9,790 nt of DNA, taken from Nitromaritima sp964584125. Lineage in GTDB: Bacteria; Nitrospinota; Nitrospinia; Nitrospinales; VA-1. A program made the translations under genes and the position numbers. The stretch lies in NCBI GenBank assembly GCA_964584125.1, contig CAZOYP010000081.1:1-9790 (forward strand), read 5' to 3'. Shown one piece after another: positions 1 to 7,008 of this stretch. The notes under the pieces are model-generated. The model had not been told where the DNA came from, did not search any database, and worked only from the letters and a program-made list of their open reading frames with translations. Every line of letters starts with the position of its first letter. Within the stretch, counting starts at the first letter, position 1.

Positions 1-196
1 ATTTTTCTTCTTTGGTTTTGATTATGAGAAGAAGTTCGTCGTCGACGCATAATTTCCCATCCCAGAAGTAAGTCGACTGGATAGAAGGAATAGTATTAAC
101 GCAATATGCCAGTTTTTCTTCAACTAAACCTCGGCTAATTTTTTTTGCTTCTTCTGCAGAGCTTACGGTTGTAAATACAGTGATATGGTTTTTCAT
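1..196 (-). CDS. cutA: CutA-type divalent cation tolerance protein (N-terminal part; 3' end outside window)
   Basis: Reading leftwards from an ATG at 196-194, the frame stays open to the window edge and gives the first 65 residues of a protein whose family members are usually about 105-115 residues. The N-terminus reads MKNHITVFTTVSSAEEAKKI, followed by a GLVEEKLAYCVN segment and then SIQSTYFWDGK and DDELLLIIKT. This is the characteristic order of CutA1: a first beta strand, the helix ending in L(A)xCVN, then the YxWxGK hairpin and the DEELLLIIKT strand. CutA1 proteins are small cytosolic homotrimers with a ferredoxin-like fold, linked to copper and divalent-metal tolerance; their exact biochemical role is still debated. 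The gene starts 15 bases after the stop of the upstream membrane protein and probably belongs to the priA operon. Its upstream sequence holds only a weak TAAAG-like ribosome-binding match. Confidence 0.9.
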   Translation of the reverse strand, partial: MKNHITVFTTVSSAEEAKKISRGLVEEKLAYCVNTIPSIQSTYFWDGKLCVDDELLLIIKTKEEK

Positions 197-211
197 AATA
201 ACTTTATTTCA

Positions 212-799
212 TCAAAGAATAATCTTTAGGATGAAAAAACCTAAAACTAAGAGAATCATAAAAATAATTGTAAAGATGTTGAAATATTTTTCTATAAGTA
301 TCTTGAAAGGTGGACCAAATTTATACATTAGTGCGGCTACAAGAAAAAATCGTGCCGATCTGCTTGCAGCTGATGCCAAGACAAATACAGGAAAATTAAT
401 TTCAAACGCTCCTGCTGACAGTGTAAATACTTTATATGGTAAGGGTGTAAAGCCAGCTGCCGCTACCGCCCACGCATTATATTTATCATAAAGTAATCCA
501 ATTTTATCCCATTTTTCTTGAAAATGATAAAACTCTACGATGCGATTTCCGATTAGATCCATAAACTGATAGCCTATGAGGTAACCGAACATACCCCCTA
601 GAACAGATCCTGCGGAGCAGACAAGTGCAAAACGAAACCACCCAGCCGGTGCGGCTACAACCATTGCGATTAACAAAACATCTGGGGGAATAGGGAAAAA
701 AGAGGATTCCACGAATGAAACTATGAATAGAACAGGAAGTGCGTAAGGTGTAGTTGCCCACTGCAAAACCCAGTCGTAAAGCTTTCTAATTAGTGCCAT
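212..799 (-). CDS. YqaA/DedA-type (VTT domain) integral membrane protein
   Basis: A 195-residue polytopic inner-membrane protein. Residues 31-40 (ESSFFPIPPD) carry the acidic/proline re-entrant motif typical of the YqaA branch of the DedA/VTT (SNARE-associated) superfamily. A Gly-rich segment follows (GGMFGYLIGYQF, 68-79), then AAGFTPLPYKVFTLSAG (114-130) and ASRSARFFLVAA (145-156), which match the second re-entrant loop and the following Arg-containing helix. The C-terminus (about 172-195) is a further hydrophobic helix. Length is normal for the YqaA group. DedA relatives act in membrane homeostasis, and some scramble or flip lipid carriers such as undecaprenyl phosphate; the substrate here is not evident. 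The gene lies 27 bases after priA and 15 bases before cutA, suggesting one transcript. A possible AAGGA motif lies 13 bases before the ATG, too far to be a strong ribosome-binding site. Confidence 0.87.
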   Translation of the reverse strand: MALIRKLYDWVLQWATTPYALPVLFIVSFVESSFFPIPPDVLLIAMVVAAPAGWFRFALVCSAGSVLGGMFGYLIGYQFMDLIGNRIVEFYHFQEKWDKIGLLYDKYNAWAVAAAGFTPLPYKVFTLSAGAFEINFPVFVLASAASRSARFFLVAALMYKFGPPFKILIEKYFNIFTIIFMILLVLGFFILKIIL

Positions 800-826
800 T
801 TGATTTTTGTGATCCTTGATTTTGAA

Positions 827-3337
827 CTACATAAGGTTGATGGGGTCGACATCTAGAGTTAGTTTTATTTTAGGGTTGGATGATTTTTTGATTTCTGGAG
901 TTTCGTATAGACGACTCAGAACCGCATGCAATTTTCTGTGGTCATAAGAACGAAGAATGAGATGACGGCGAAAGCGGTTATTTATTTGATAAAGTACAGC
1001 ACGTGCAGGTCCAAGAACTTCAACATCATTTGTTTTTTTAAGAATTCGGGCTAAAACTTTATGAATCCTATTTGCAAATAGCTCGCCAGCTTGTTCGTGT
1101 TCACTTTCAATTTCGACTGAAACCATTCGAGTGAAGGGAGGGTATTTTAACTTTTCTCTCAATGCCAGTTCTTTTTCTGAGAATCCTCTAAAGTCGTGAT
1201 CTTTTGCGAAGTCAAAAACATAGTGATCTGGTAAGAGTGATTGAATGATTACCAGTCCCGGCACCTTACCTCGTCCTGCTCGTCCAGCAACTTGGGCCAA
1301 TAATTGAAACGATCGTTCAGCTGATCTAAAATCAGGAATATGCAATGAAATATCTGCGTAGATGACACCGACTAAAGTCACGTTGGGGAAGTCATGTCCT
1401 TTCGTTATCATTTGAGTTCCAATAAGAATGTCAATTTCTCCTAAGTTCATTTTACGATGAACTGATTCGAATGACTTGCGTCCTTTCACAGTGTCTCTGT
1501 CAAGTCGGTTGATTCGTGCTTGAGGAAAAATTTTTTTCGCTTCATCTTCTAGTTTTTGCGTGCCAAAACCACTGAATCGTATAACTTCTACCCCGCAGTC
1601 TGGGCAACGCGCAGGTTTGCGTATAATAAAGCTACAGTAGTGACACAGTAAAAAATTTTTTTTACCGTGAAAAGTAAGCGTTACACTACAATGAGGGCAT
1701 TCAAAAGCAAAGGAGCATTCTTTACAAGAAACATAGTTCGCCGTTCCTCTTCTATTAAGAAATAGAAATGTTTGCTCTCCTCGTTTGATTCGCTCAAAAA
1801 CAGCTTTTCTAAGAGAGGTAGAAAAAATAGAAAAATTCTTTTTTAAATTTTTTTCCTGCTTCATGTTTATGATTTTGACAATAGGAAGCATTCTATTGTG
1901 AACTCGTTTTTTAAGAGAGAGATAATGATACTTTCCTCTTTCTGCATTTTTAATCGATTCAAGGGAAGGAGTTGCTGATCCAAGGAGCACTACGGCATTT
2001 TGCTTCTGAGCTCTTATTATTGCACTATCCCTTGCATGGTAACGCGGGCAAGAATCCTGTTTGTAGGATGTGTCATGTTCTTCATCAATCACTATAATGC
2101 CTAAATTCTTGAATGGTGCAAAAATAGCTGAACGAGCCCCCACGGCAATAGAAACCTTTTCGTCTCGAATTTTTTTCCATTCTATAAAACGTTCTTTTTG
2201 TGTTAATCCGCTATGAAGAACCGCGACTTTATTGCCAAATCGCTGGCGGAATCGTTGAACCGTTTGGGGAGTCAGTGAAATTTCAGGAACTACCATTACG
2301 GCAGACTTATTGAGATCGAGTACGAGTTGAATGCAGCGAAGATAAATTTCAGTTTTTCCGCTTCCTGTTACTCCATGTAATAGATAAGGTTGAAAAACAG
2401 ACTTCTCAATAGACCGTTTGAGTTCTCCATAGCATTTTTTTTGTTCTTTATTTAATTTGAGTGGGTTTTCAGTGCCCCACCCCTTGCCAAAGCTTGGCTG
2501 AGTTGACCCTCTCTCTTCTTTTTTAACAAATATTTCAATAAGTTGTTTTCTAATAAGGTTTTTAAGTATTTGCGAAGATCCAGGTATCTTATTATTTAAA
2601 ATAGAAACAGTAGTTTCGTCTTTGCATATAAGGTCATAAACCGCACGTTGTTTTGGGCTTCGCTTTAGCAGTTCTTTAATTTCTTCTTTTGTGGGTGGAT
2701 TTTCTACCAGCCGGATAATCTTTTCGTATTTATACTTTAAAGGGCTACGTGTGATTTGGTTTTCTACGCTTACCATCCCATCTCGCTTTAGTTTTGCAAG
2801 AGAGCTTGGGCTGTACTTTTTTTTAAGAGAGCGGTCTAGTTGCTTTGAGGTCAATCTTTTTTTTGAACGTAAGGTTTGAAGAATATAATTAGCTTGAGTA
2901 GACTGAGAACCTTCTGTGAGAGCACCTAACCCTTTTTCAGTGAGGTGTAGTTTGTCTTGACTTACATCATCAAGCCCTGCAGGGAGGGCAGCTTTAATAG
3001 CTTCACCCCATGAAGAGTGGTAGTAGTTGGCTATCCACCGAGTTAATGAAAGAAGTTCTTTTGAAATAATTGGTTCTAGATCTGGAACTTCTTCAATTGC
3101 TTTTAATGGGATATTTTTTTCATTATTGTGTGATACGCCTATAACATATCCAGTTAGTCGACGTCGACCGAATGGGACAAGCACCCTCATTCCTTTTTTA
3201 ATCATTCCACTAAAATGTGGAGGGATTTCATATGTGTATGCATCCTTAAGGGGTAAGTTAAACACCACCTCTGCACAAGAGAAACCGGGTTGAAGATCTG
3301 GTAATAATTTAGCCGAATAAGATTGGAGGGTGTTCAT
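827..3337 (-). CDS. priA: Primosomal protein N' (replication restart helicase PriA)
   Basis: An 836-residue superfamily 2 DNA helicase that recognises stalled forks and reloads the replicative helicase. Residues 22-115 form the 3'-OH-binding domain (FNLPLKDAYTYEIP, VLVPFGRRRLTGYVIGV). A winged-helix region follows (about 145-200). Helicase motifs are intact: Walker A GVTGSGKT (322-329), DEEH box (418-421), GSATPSLES (453-461), GTQMITKGHDF (640-650) and QVAGRAGR (682-689). Eight cysteines (538, 541, 547, 550, 565, 568, 578, 581) form the two CxxC-pair zinc sites inserted in helicase lobe 2. At 836 residues it is about 100 longer than the E. coli protein, mostly in the N-terminal tail and the 120-300 region. 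The chosen ATG is the farthest possible: an in-frame TGA lies eight codons upstream. No Shine-Dalgarno precedes it, and a GTG at residue 24 would also leave the domain complete. First gene of the likely priA-yqaA-cutA operon. Confidence 0.97.
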   Translation of the reverse strand: MNTLQSYSAKLLPDLQPGFSCAEVVFNLPLKDAYTYEIPPHFSGMIKKGMRVLVPFGRRRLTGYVIGVSHNNEKNIPLKAIEEVPDLEPIISKELLSLTRWIANYYHSSWGEAIKAALPAGLDDVSQDKLHLTEKGLGALTEGSQSTQANYILQTLRSKKRLTSKQLDRSLKKKYSPSSLAKLKRDGMVSVENQITRSPLKYKYEKIIRLVENPPTKEEIKELLKRSPKQRAVYDLICKDETTVSILNNKIPGSSQILKNLIRKQLIEIFVKKEERGSTQPSFGKGWGTENPLKLNKEQKKCYGELKRSIEKSVFQPYLLHGVTGSGKTEIYLRCIQLVLDLNKSAVMVVPEISLTPQTVQRFRQRFGNKVAVLHSGLTQKERFIEWKKIRDEKVSIAVGARSAIFAPFKNLGIIVIDEEHDTSYKQDSCPRYHARDSAIIRAQKQNAVVLLGSATPSLESIKNAERGKYHYLSLKKRVHNRMLPIVKIINMKQEKNLKKNFSIFSTSLRKAVFERIKRGEQTFLFLNRRGTANYVSCKECSFAFECPHCSVTLTFHGKKNFLLCHYCSFIIRKPARCPDCGVEVIRFSGFGTQKLEDEAKKIFPQARINRLDRDTVKGRKSFESVHRKMNLGEIDILIGTQMITKGHDFPNVTLVGVIYADISLHIPDFRSAERSFQLLAQVAGRAGRGKVPGLVIIQSLLPDHYVFDFAKDHDFRGFSEKELALREKLKYPPFTRMVSVEIESEHEQAGELFANRIHKVLARILKKTNDVEVLGPARAVLYQINNRFRRHLILRSYDHRKLHAVLSRLYETPEIKKSSNPKIKLTLDVDPINLM

Positions 3338-3362
3338 GATATGTTGGTATAAATTTTGTCAG

Positions 3363-3390
3363 ATTGTACCAGAGATTTTACTTGATCCAA
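3363..3390 (-). promoter_or_regulatory. Candidate priA promoter
   Basis: On the minus strand, TTGGAT (3390-3385) is followed after 16 bases by TACAAT (3368-3363), a near-consensus sigma-70-type pair. It would start transcription about 20 bases before the priA ATG. A second, perfect TATAAT lies further upstream at 3402-3397 but has only a poor -35 partner. Assignment rests on motif matching alone. Confidence 0.4.
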
Positions 3391-3520
3391 ACTTGCATTA
3401 TAGCTTTGCTGAAGAAACCGTTGACTCCCATTCCGTTTTAAATTAGTCTTATCCACTCTAATAATTAAAACTTTATAAGTAGTTCGGGTCGACTGGAGGT
3501 TCAGGGGTCGCAGCATAAAC

Positions 3521-3525
3521 AGGAG
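3521..3525 (+). promoter_or_regulatory. Shine-Dalgarno site AGGAG
   Basis: AGGAG ends six bases before the ATG at 3532. It is the best-formed ribosome-binding site in the window and the main reason to accept the short gene that follows as real. Most other genes here lack such a motif. Confidence 0.75.
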
Positions 3526-3531
3526 TAAGTT

Positions 3532-3720
3532 ATGAAAGTAGGAGATAAAATCAAAATAGAATTTGCAGGTAAGAAAAAAAATGCCTTGGTGTTTAAACTC
3601 TTTCCAAGCTCTGTTTATTTAAAAGTAGACTTTGAAAGGGATAAAGGAAAAATTCTAAAACGTAAACTTAGCCAGATCGAAAATAAAAAATCTGCTTCAG
3701 GTAAGGAAAAGAAAAAATGA
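3532..3720 (+). CDS. Small basic hypothetical protein, possible SH3-like barrel
   Basis: A 62-residue protein I do not recognise. It begins MKVGDKIKIEFAGKKK and alternates short hydrophobic strands (KIKIEF, NALVFKLF, SVYLKVDF) with charged turns, then ends in a lysine-rich tail (about 51-62: NKKSASGKEKKK). The VGDKIKIEF opening and strand pattern resemble small SH3-like or KOW-type barrels that bind RNA, DNA or protein, but this is a structural impression and not a family match. The strong basic charge would suit nucleic-acid binding. Evidence that it is a gene: a good AGGAG ribosome-binding site, a start shortly downstream of a divergent intergenic region, no longer competing frame, and codon choice like the neighbours. 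It is divergent from priA and convergent with the foldase gene at 3858-4874, so it is probably a single-gene unit. Confidence 0.65.
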   Translation: MKVGDKIKIEFAGKKKNALVFKLFPSSVYLKVDFERDKGKILKRKLSQIENKKSASGKEKKK

Positions 3721-3857
3721 TTTAGAGTTACAATGAGATTCTTTAGCTTTCTTTAAAAATAAGATTGCTTGAGTAAGAAGTCGCGTTTTTTTAATATCTG
3801 TTAAATTGTTATTGTTGGTAGGGAAGAGGGAAGATCTTTTAGTTATGAGAGTGTGCG

Positions 3858-4874
3858 TTAAAAATACATTTTAATCTTAGACTTCTTTTTGAGCGCTTCC
3901 ACGTAGTTACGAGTAGCGTTTCCTACCTTGTTTTTTTTAAGAGTCTTTTCAATTTGTGTTTTCGCTTTGTCAAGTGGCATCGTTCCGCTTTCTTTAAGAT
4001 CTGTTAGTTTTAATATATGGAACCCGAGACCAGTTTTAAAAACGGGGGTAACCTCGTTTATTTTCATGCCAAAAGCCCTCACACTAAAAGCACCAAAGAT
4101 CTGATTCTTAGTAAAATAACCTAGGTCACCCCCTTTTTGGGCAAGACTATCTTGGGAGTGCTTCATAGCCATTTCTTTAAAACTTGAACCATTTTTAATT
4201 TTTTCGAGAATTGATGCGATCTTTCTTTTAGCAGATTTCTCAGATTCGGTATCACCACGTTTAGTCTTTATAAGAATCATACTCGCCCGCGCTTTTTTAT
4301 CCATTTTAAACTTATCTTTATTCTTTTCGTAGAACGACTTGATATCTTTTTCGCTGACCTTTATACCTGGAATAATCTCTTGATCTATCACTTGTTGCAT
4401 TAAAAGATCGGTTTTAAGTTCCTTTTTGTATTGCTCAAGGCTTAGTTTCCTGTTTTTCAGTTCGTGCTCAAAAATAGCGTCAGACTTAAAAGATGATTTA
4501 ACCGCTCTTATTTTTCGGTTTAGAGTTTCTTCAGAAACGTTAGCCTTTATTTCATTACCCTTTTGCAATAATAATGCGCGCCTAATCTCATTATCGATTA
4601 ATTTTTGTGCTGTGATTTTTTCTTCTTCAACGCTAAGAGGCATGCCTCGATCTTTATAATTTTTTAAAGTTTTTTTTAGTTCGCGGAGAATGGCGTCACT
4701 ATGAATATTTTGATCATTCACCTTTGCTACAACATCAGGTAGAGATATACGAAGTTTTTCTTCATGAGTATGCCCCGAATGGGCAAATGCAAAAGTTCCC
4801 GTGAAGCTAAAGACTAAAAAATAAAACAAACTATTGCGCAGTATTTTATTGATAGATAGAAATATAGGGTTCAT
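3858..4874 (-). CDS. Exported SurA/PpiC-like peptidyl-prolyl isomerase (foldase)
   Basis: A 338-residue protein. Residues 1-31 form a signal peptide (basic start, hydrophobic core LFYFLVFSFTGTFAFA, likely cut near AFA-HS). The mature N-terminus is HSGHTHEE, a short His-rich stretch that could bind metal. A helical SurA_N-like chaperone region follows (about 46-190: VVAKVNDQNI, IDNEIRRALLLQ, SLEQYKKELKTDLLMQQVI), then one parvulin domain (about 195-292) with QKGGDLGYF (246-254) and GFHILKL (284-290). It should act in the periplasm on unfolded outer-membrane or secreted proteins. The first parvulin active-site His, normally in RASHILIK, is Met199 here, while His286 is kept, so isomerase activity may be weak and chaperoning may dominate. 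A promoter lies just upstream; no Shine-Dalgarno is visible. It could equally be labelled PrsA-like. Confidence 0.9.
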   Translation of the reverse strand: MNPIFLSINKILRNSLFYFLVFSFTGTFAFAHSGHTHEEKLRISLPDVVAKVNDQNIHSDAILRELKKTLKNYKDRGMPLSVEEEKITAQKLIDNEIRRALLLQKGNEIKANVSEETLNRKIRAVKSSFKSDAIFEHELKNRKLSLEQYKKELKTDLLMQQVIDQEIIPGIKVSEKDIKSFYEKNKDKFKMDKKARASMILIKTKRGDTESEKSAKRKIASILEKIKNGSSFKEMAMKHSQDSLAQKGGDLGYFTKNQIFGAFSVRAFGMKINEVTPVFKTGLGFHILKLTDLKESGTMPLDKAKTQIEKTLKKNKVGNATRNYVEALKKKSKIKMYF

Positions 4875-4911
4875 TTACGTCAAATGAAATTAATTTAATT
4901 GGTGTGGCAAT

Positions 4912-4940
4912 ACGGTAACTAGGTAAGTCAGACTTGTCAA
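4912..4940 (-). promoter_or_regulatory. Candidate promoter of the foldase gene
   Basis: On the minus strand a perfect TTGACA (4940-4935) is followed after exactly 17 bases by TACCGT (4917-4912). This places a start point about 30 bases before the ATG at 4874. The -10 box is weak but the -35 and spacing are ideal. It implies that the foldase is transcribed independently of the MFS operon upstream. Confidence 0.5.
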
Positions 4941-4981
4941 CTCGTTTATTTTTTTGTGCTTTTGAAATATTTTATATCTTC

Positions 4982-6208
4982 TCAATTAGGCGTAGAATTT
5001 ATTTTGATCTGCATTTTTAGTGTATTAAAAAAAATTATTGTAACGACCGTAATTAAGACAAGAGAACCAACAGCAGCTCTATACTTCAGGGTTTGGGTAT
5101 CTTGAAACATCCATACAACACTTCCCCAAATCAAAGGACCTGTAATTGAAGCCATTTTACCAGCTAGGCTATAAATACCAAAAAATTCTCCTATCTTCTC
5201 AGGTGGAGATAGTTCTACTACCATAGCTCGGCTGGCAACCCATACACCTCCCATACCTACTCCAGCTAAAGGACCTGCCACCCAAAATAATGATTCTCCA
5301 GGGCTTATTACGATGATGGTCAGCGCTATCAACCAGAGCCATAAAACAAGGTTATAAGAAAAAACAGTTCCTTTATGCTTGACCGACCAACCGATTATCA
5401 AGGAACCCAGCATGGCAAAAACGGTTGAAAGAATCAAAAAACTTGTTATTTGTTTGCCATCAAACCCAATCACTTTGTTTGCGTATACCGACATAAAAGC
5501 AATAATTGTATTAACAACGTCAAGGATAAGAAAATGAACTATAAAAAATTTTAATAAAACTAAGTGATTAGATGTATTTGAAAAGGTTTGTTTTAGGGTT
5601 TGAAAAGATTTACTCACATTTATATTAAAAGGTTTTGGGTTGAGATCTTTGACGAATAGAAAGCAGGGGATAGCAAATACAAAGAATAGGATTGCTGTGG
5701 GAAGAAATGCGGCTGATCTACCACCATCATCAACAAACGGTTCGACTAGAAGGAGACCCGCGATAGAACCAATATAACCAAGTGCTACCCCATATCCTGA
5801 AATCAAACCAACATTTGATTCTCGTGCGATGCTAGGTAGCATGCCATTGTAAAAAACAAGTGCCGACTGATAGCAGTAATTAGCAATAACAAATAGAAAC
5901 AACCCCATCCATAATTGATCAGTTTGTCCTATAAGCGCAGTGGCTAAAACTGAAACGGTAGTTAAGAGAGTTAGAGGAAAACACCGCCTTCCAGTTTGGT
6001 CTGAAATTGTTCCAAAAATGGGTGCACTGATAGAGACTGCGAACATAGAACCAGAAAGAGCTATGCTGTAAAGAATATCCTGCCCGCCATGATCCACTGT
6101 GACCCATAAGGCAAAGTAGAGCGAGATCACATTCATGGAAAAAATGGTATTGGCAAAATCGTAAAATGCCCAAGAAGCGATAGCCCGCTTATCGGGTAGC
6201 TTAATCAT
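4982..6208 (-). CDS. MFS transporter, UMF1 / Atg22-like family
   Basis: A 408-residue, roughly 12-helix inner-membrane transporter. The N-terminal SWAFYDFANTIFSMNV (12-27) is the signature of the UMF1 (Atg22-like, BtlA) branch of the major facilitator superfamily. The loop 2-3 motif follows as GTISDQTGRR (66-75), and SGYGVALGYIGSIAGL (137-152) and SPPEKIGEFFGIYSLAGK (334-351) with SITGPLIWG (354-362) are further family hallmarks. Length is typical of bacterial members. Yeast Atg22 exports amino acids from the vacuole; bacterial UMF1 substrates are mostly unknown, so none is proposed. Its ATG overlaps the stop of the upstream FGE-like gene in an ATGA tetranucleotide, so translation is probably coupled; no Shine-Dalgarno is seen. 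It is the last gene of the three-gene operon starting at 7238. Confidence 0.9.
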   Translation of the reverse strand: MIKLPDKRAIASWAFYDFANTIFSMNVISLYFALWVTVDHGGQDILYSIALSGSMFAVSISAPIFGTISDQTGRRCFPLTLLTTVSVLATALIGQTDQLWMGLFLFVIANYCYQSALVFYNGMLPSIARESNVGLISGYGVALGYIGSIAGLLLVEPFVDDGGRSAAFLPTAILFFVFAIPCFLFVKDLNPKPFNINVSKSFQTLKQTFSNTSNHLVLLKFFIVHFLILDVVNTIIAFMSVYANKVIGFDGKQITSFLILSTVFAMLGSLIIGWSVKHKGTVFSYNLVLWLWLIALTIIVISPGESLFWVAGPLAGVGMGGVWVASRAMVVELSPPEKIGEFFGIYSLAGKMASITGPLIWGSVVWMFQDTQTLKYRAAVGSLVLITVVTIIFFNTLKMQIKINSTPN

Positions 6209-7008
6209 GGTATTGGGAGTACGGTACGGAATCCGTAGATTTCGTTTTTTATGTGAGGACGGTTGCGCGATCGTCGAACGATTTTCACTCCATCAATATT
6301 ATTTAGATAAGATCCGCCACGTAATACTTTATAAACTCCCTTCATCGATGGTCCCTGAGGGTTCAGTTCTGGGCTGGTCTGGTAAAAATCTTTGTCATAC
6401 CAATCTAGACACCATTCCCAAACATTACCGGACATGTTCAATAATCCAAATGGGCTGGCTCCTGATTCGTAATAATTAACCGGAGCGGTTTTTTTATAAT
6501 TATCATCTTCACCAAAGATATTTACGTAATAGAAGAAAAAGCCTTTATCAAACTTCCGACCCCAAGGCCATAATCTATTGTCATTTCCTCGGGCAGATTT
6601 TTCCCATTCAGCTTCTGTTGGGAGTCGGTGTCCTTTCCATTTTGCGTAAGCCATAGAATCTCGCCAGCTAACACCAACTACCGGATGATTTGGTAAATTC
6701 AATGTTTCATCTTCCCAGAACGTGGGTTTTGAATGACCAGTAGCTTCAATAAACTTCATATACTCTGCGTTGCTGACCTCATACTTGTCGATAAAAAATG
6801 CTTTCGTATAGACAAAGTGAAGAGGTTTTTCATCCTCCCTTCCAGAAGAACTTCCCATAGGGAAATATCCTTCAGGGATATAAACCATACCCGCTGGTGG
6901 TGTTTGATTAGGTTGGCTATATGTTGATGTGGGGAGACTGAGTACTAGAAAGATAAGAAAAAAACAGCTTAATAATTTAGTTGATTTTGTTCTAGTACTT
7001 TCATTCAT
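6205..7008 (-). CDS. Exported FGE-sulfatase (SUMF1-fold) protein, non-catalytic type
   Basis: A 267-residue protein with an N-terminal signal sequence (basic start, hydrophobic core LLSCFFLIFLVLSLP at 12-26, likely cut near TYSQ). The rest is one FGE-sulfatase/SUMF1 domain (about 40-265): GMVYIPEGYFPMGS (40-53), FFIDKYEVSNAEYMKF (71-86), HPVVGVSWRDSMAYAKW (108-124), RLPTEAEWEKSARG (128-141), NMSGNVWEWCLDWY (191-204), LRGGSY (229-234) and YGFRTV (258-263). True formylglycine-generating enzymes carry two copper-binding catalytic cysteines just after RGGSYL. Aligned here, they are Asn236 and Val241, so sulfatase maturation is unlikely. Proteins of this fold otherwise serve as binding or structural modules in the envelope. 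It overlaps both neighbours by ATGA tetranucleotides. Cys14 sits within the signal core and does not form a clear lipobox. Confidence 0.88.
   Translation of the reverse strand: MNESTRTKSTKLLSCFFLIFLVLSLPTSTYSQPNQTPPAGMVYIPEGYFPMGSSSGREDEKPLHFVYTKAFFIDKYEVSNAEYMKFIEATGHSKPTFWEDETLNLPNHPVVGVSWRDSMAYAKWKGHRLPTEAEWEKSARGNDNRLWPWGRKFDKGFFFYYVNIFGEDDNYKKTAPVNYYESGASPFGLLNMSGNVWEWCLDWYDKDFYQTSPELNPQGPSMKGVYKVLRGGSYLNNIDGVKIVRRSRNRPHIKNEIYGFRTVLPIP

Noticed and set aside
180..491. 103-codon frame on the plus strand
   Set aside because: It lies antisense to the cutA start and the well-supported YqaA-type gene, has no ribosome-binding site and shows no recognisable domain.
504..761. 85-codon frame on the minus strand inside the membrane protein gene
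   Set aside because: It is a same-strand shadow in another frame of the YqaA-type gene, with an irregular Ser/Arg/Cys-rich composition.
2691..3293. Two plus-strand frames (2691-2879 and 3027-3293)
   Set aside because: Both are antisense to conserved PriA coding sequence and have no start signal or domain.
3421..3449. TTGACT, 17 bases, TAGTCT as a plus-strand promoter for the 62-residue gene
   Set aside because: The -10 box matches only three of six consensus positions, and other weak pairs nearby (for example ending in TTTATA) are equally good, so no position can be called.
3486..3516. GC-richer block GGGTCGACTGGAGGTTCAGG as a possible tRNA T-arm or tmRNA end
   Set aside because: No cloverleaf can be built around it, and GGTTCAGG does not match the T-loop consensus.
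3721..3857. Bidirectional terminator between the convergent genes
   Set aside because: There is a T-run near 3787 after a short GTCGCG, but no stable G/C stem precedes it on either strand.
5919..6479. Frames of 84 codons (minus) and 90 codons (plus) near the MFS/FGE junction
   Set aside because: They overlap strongly supported genes in alternative frames and translate to sequence with no domain features.
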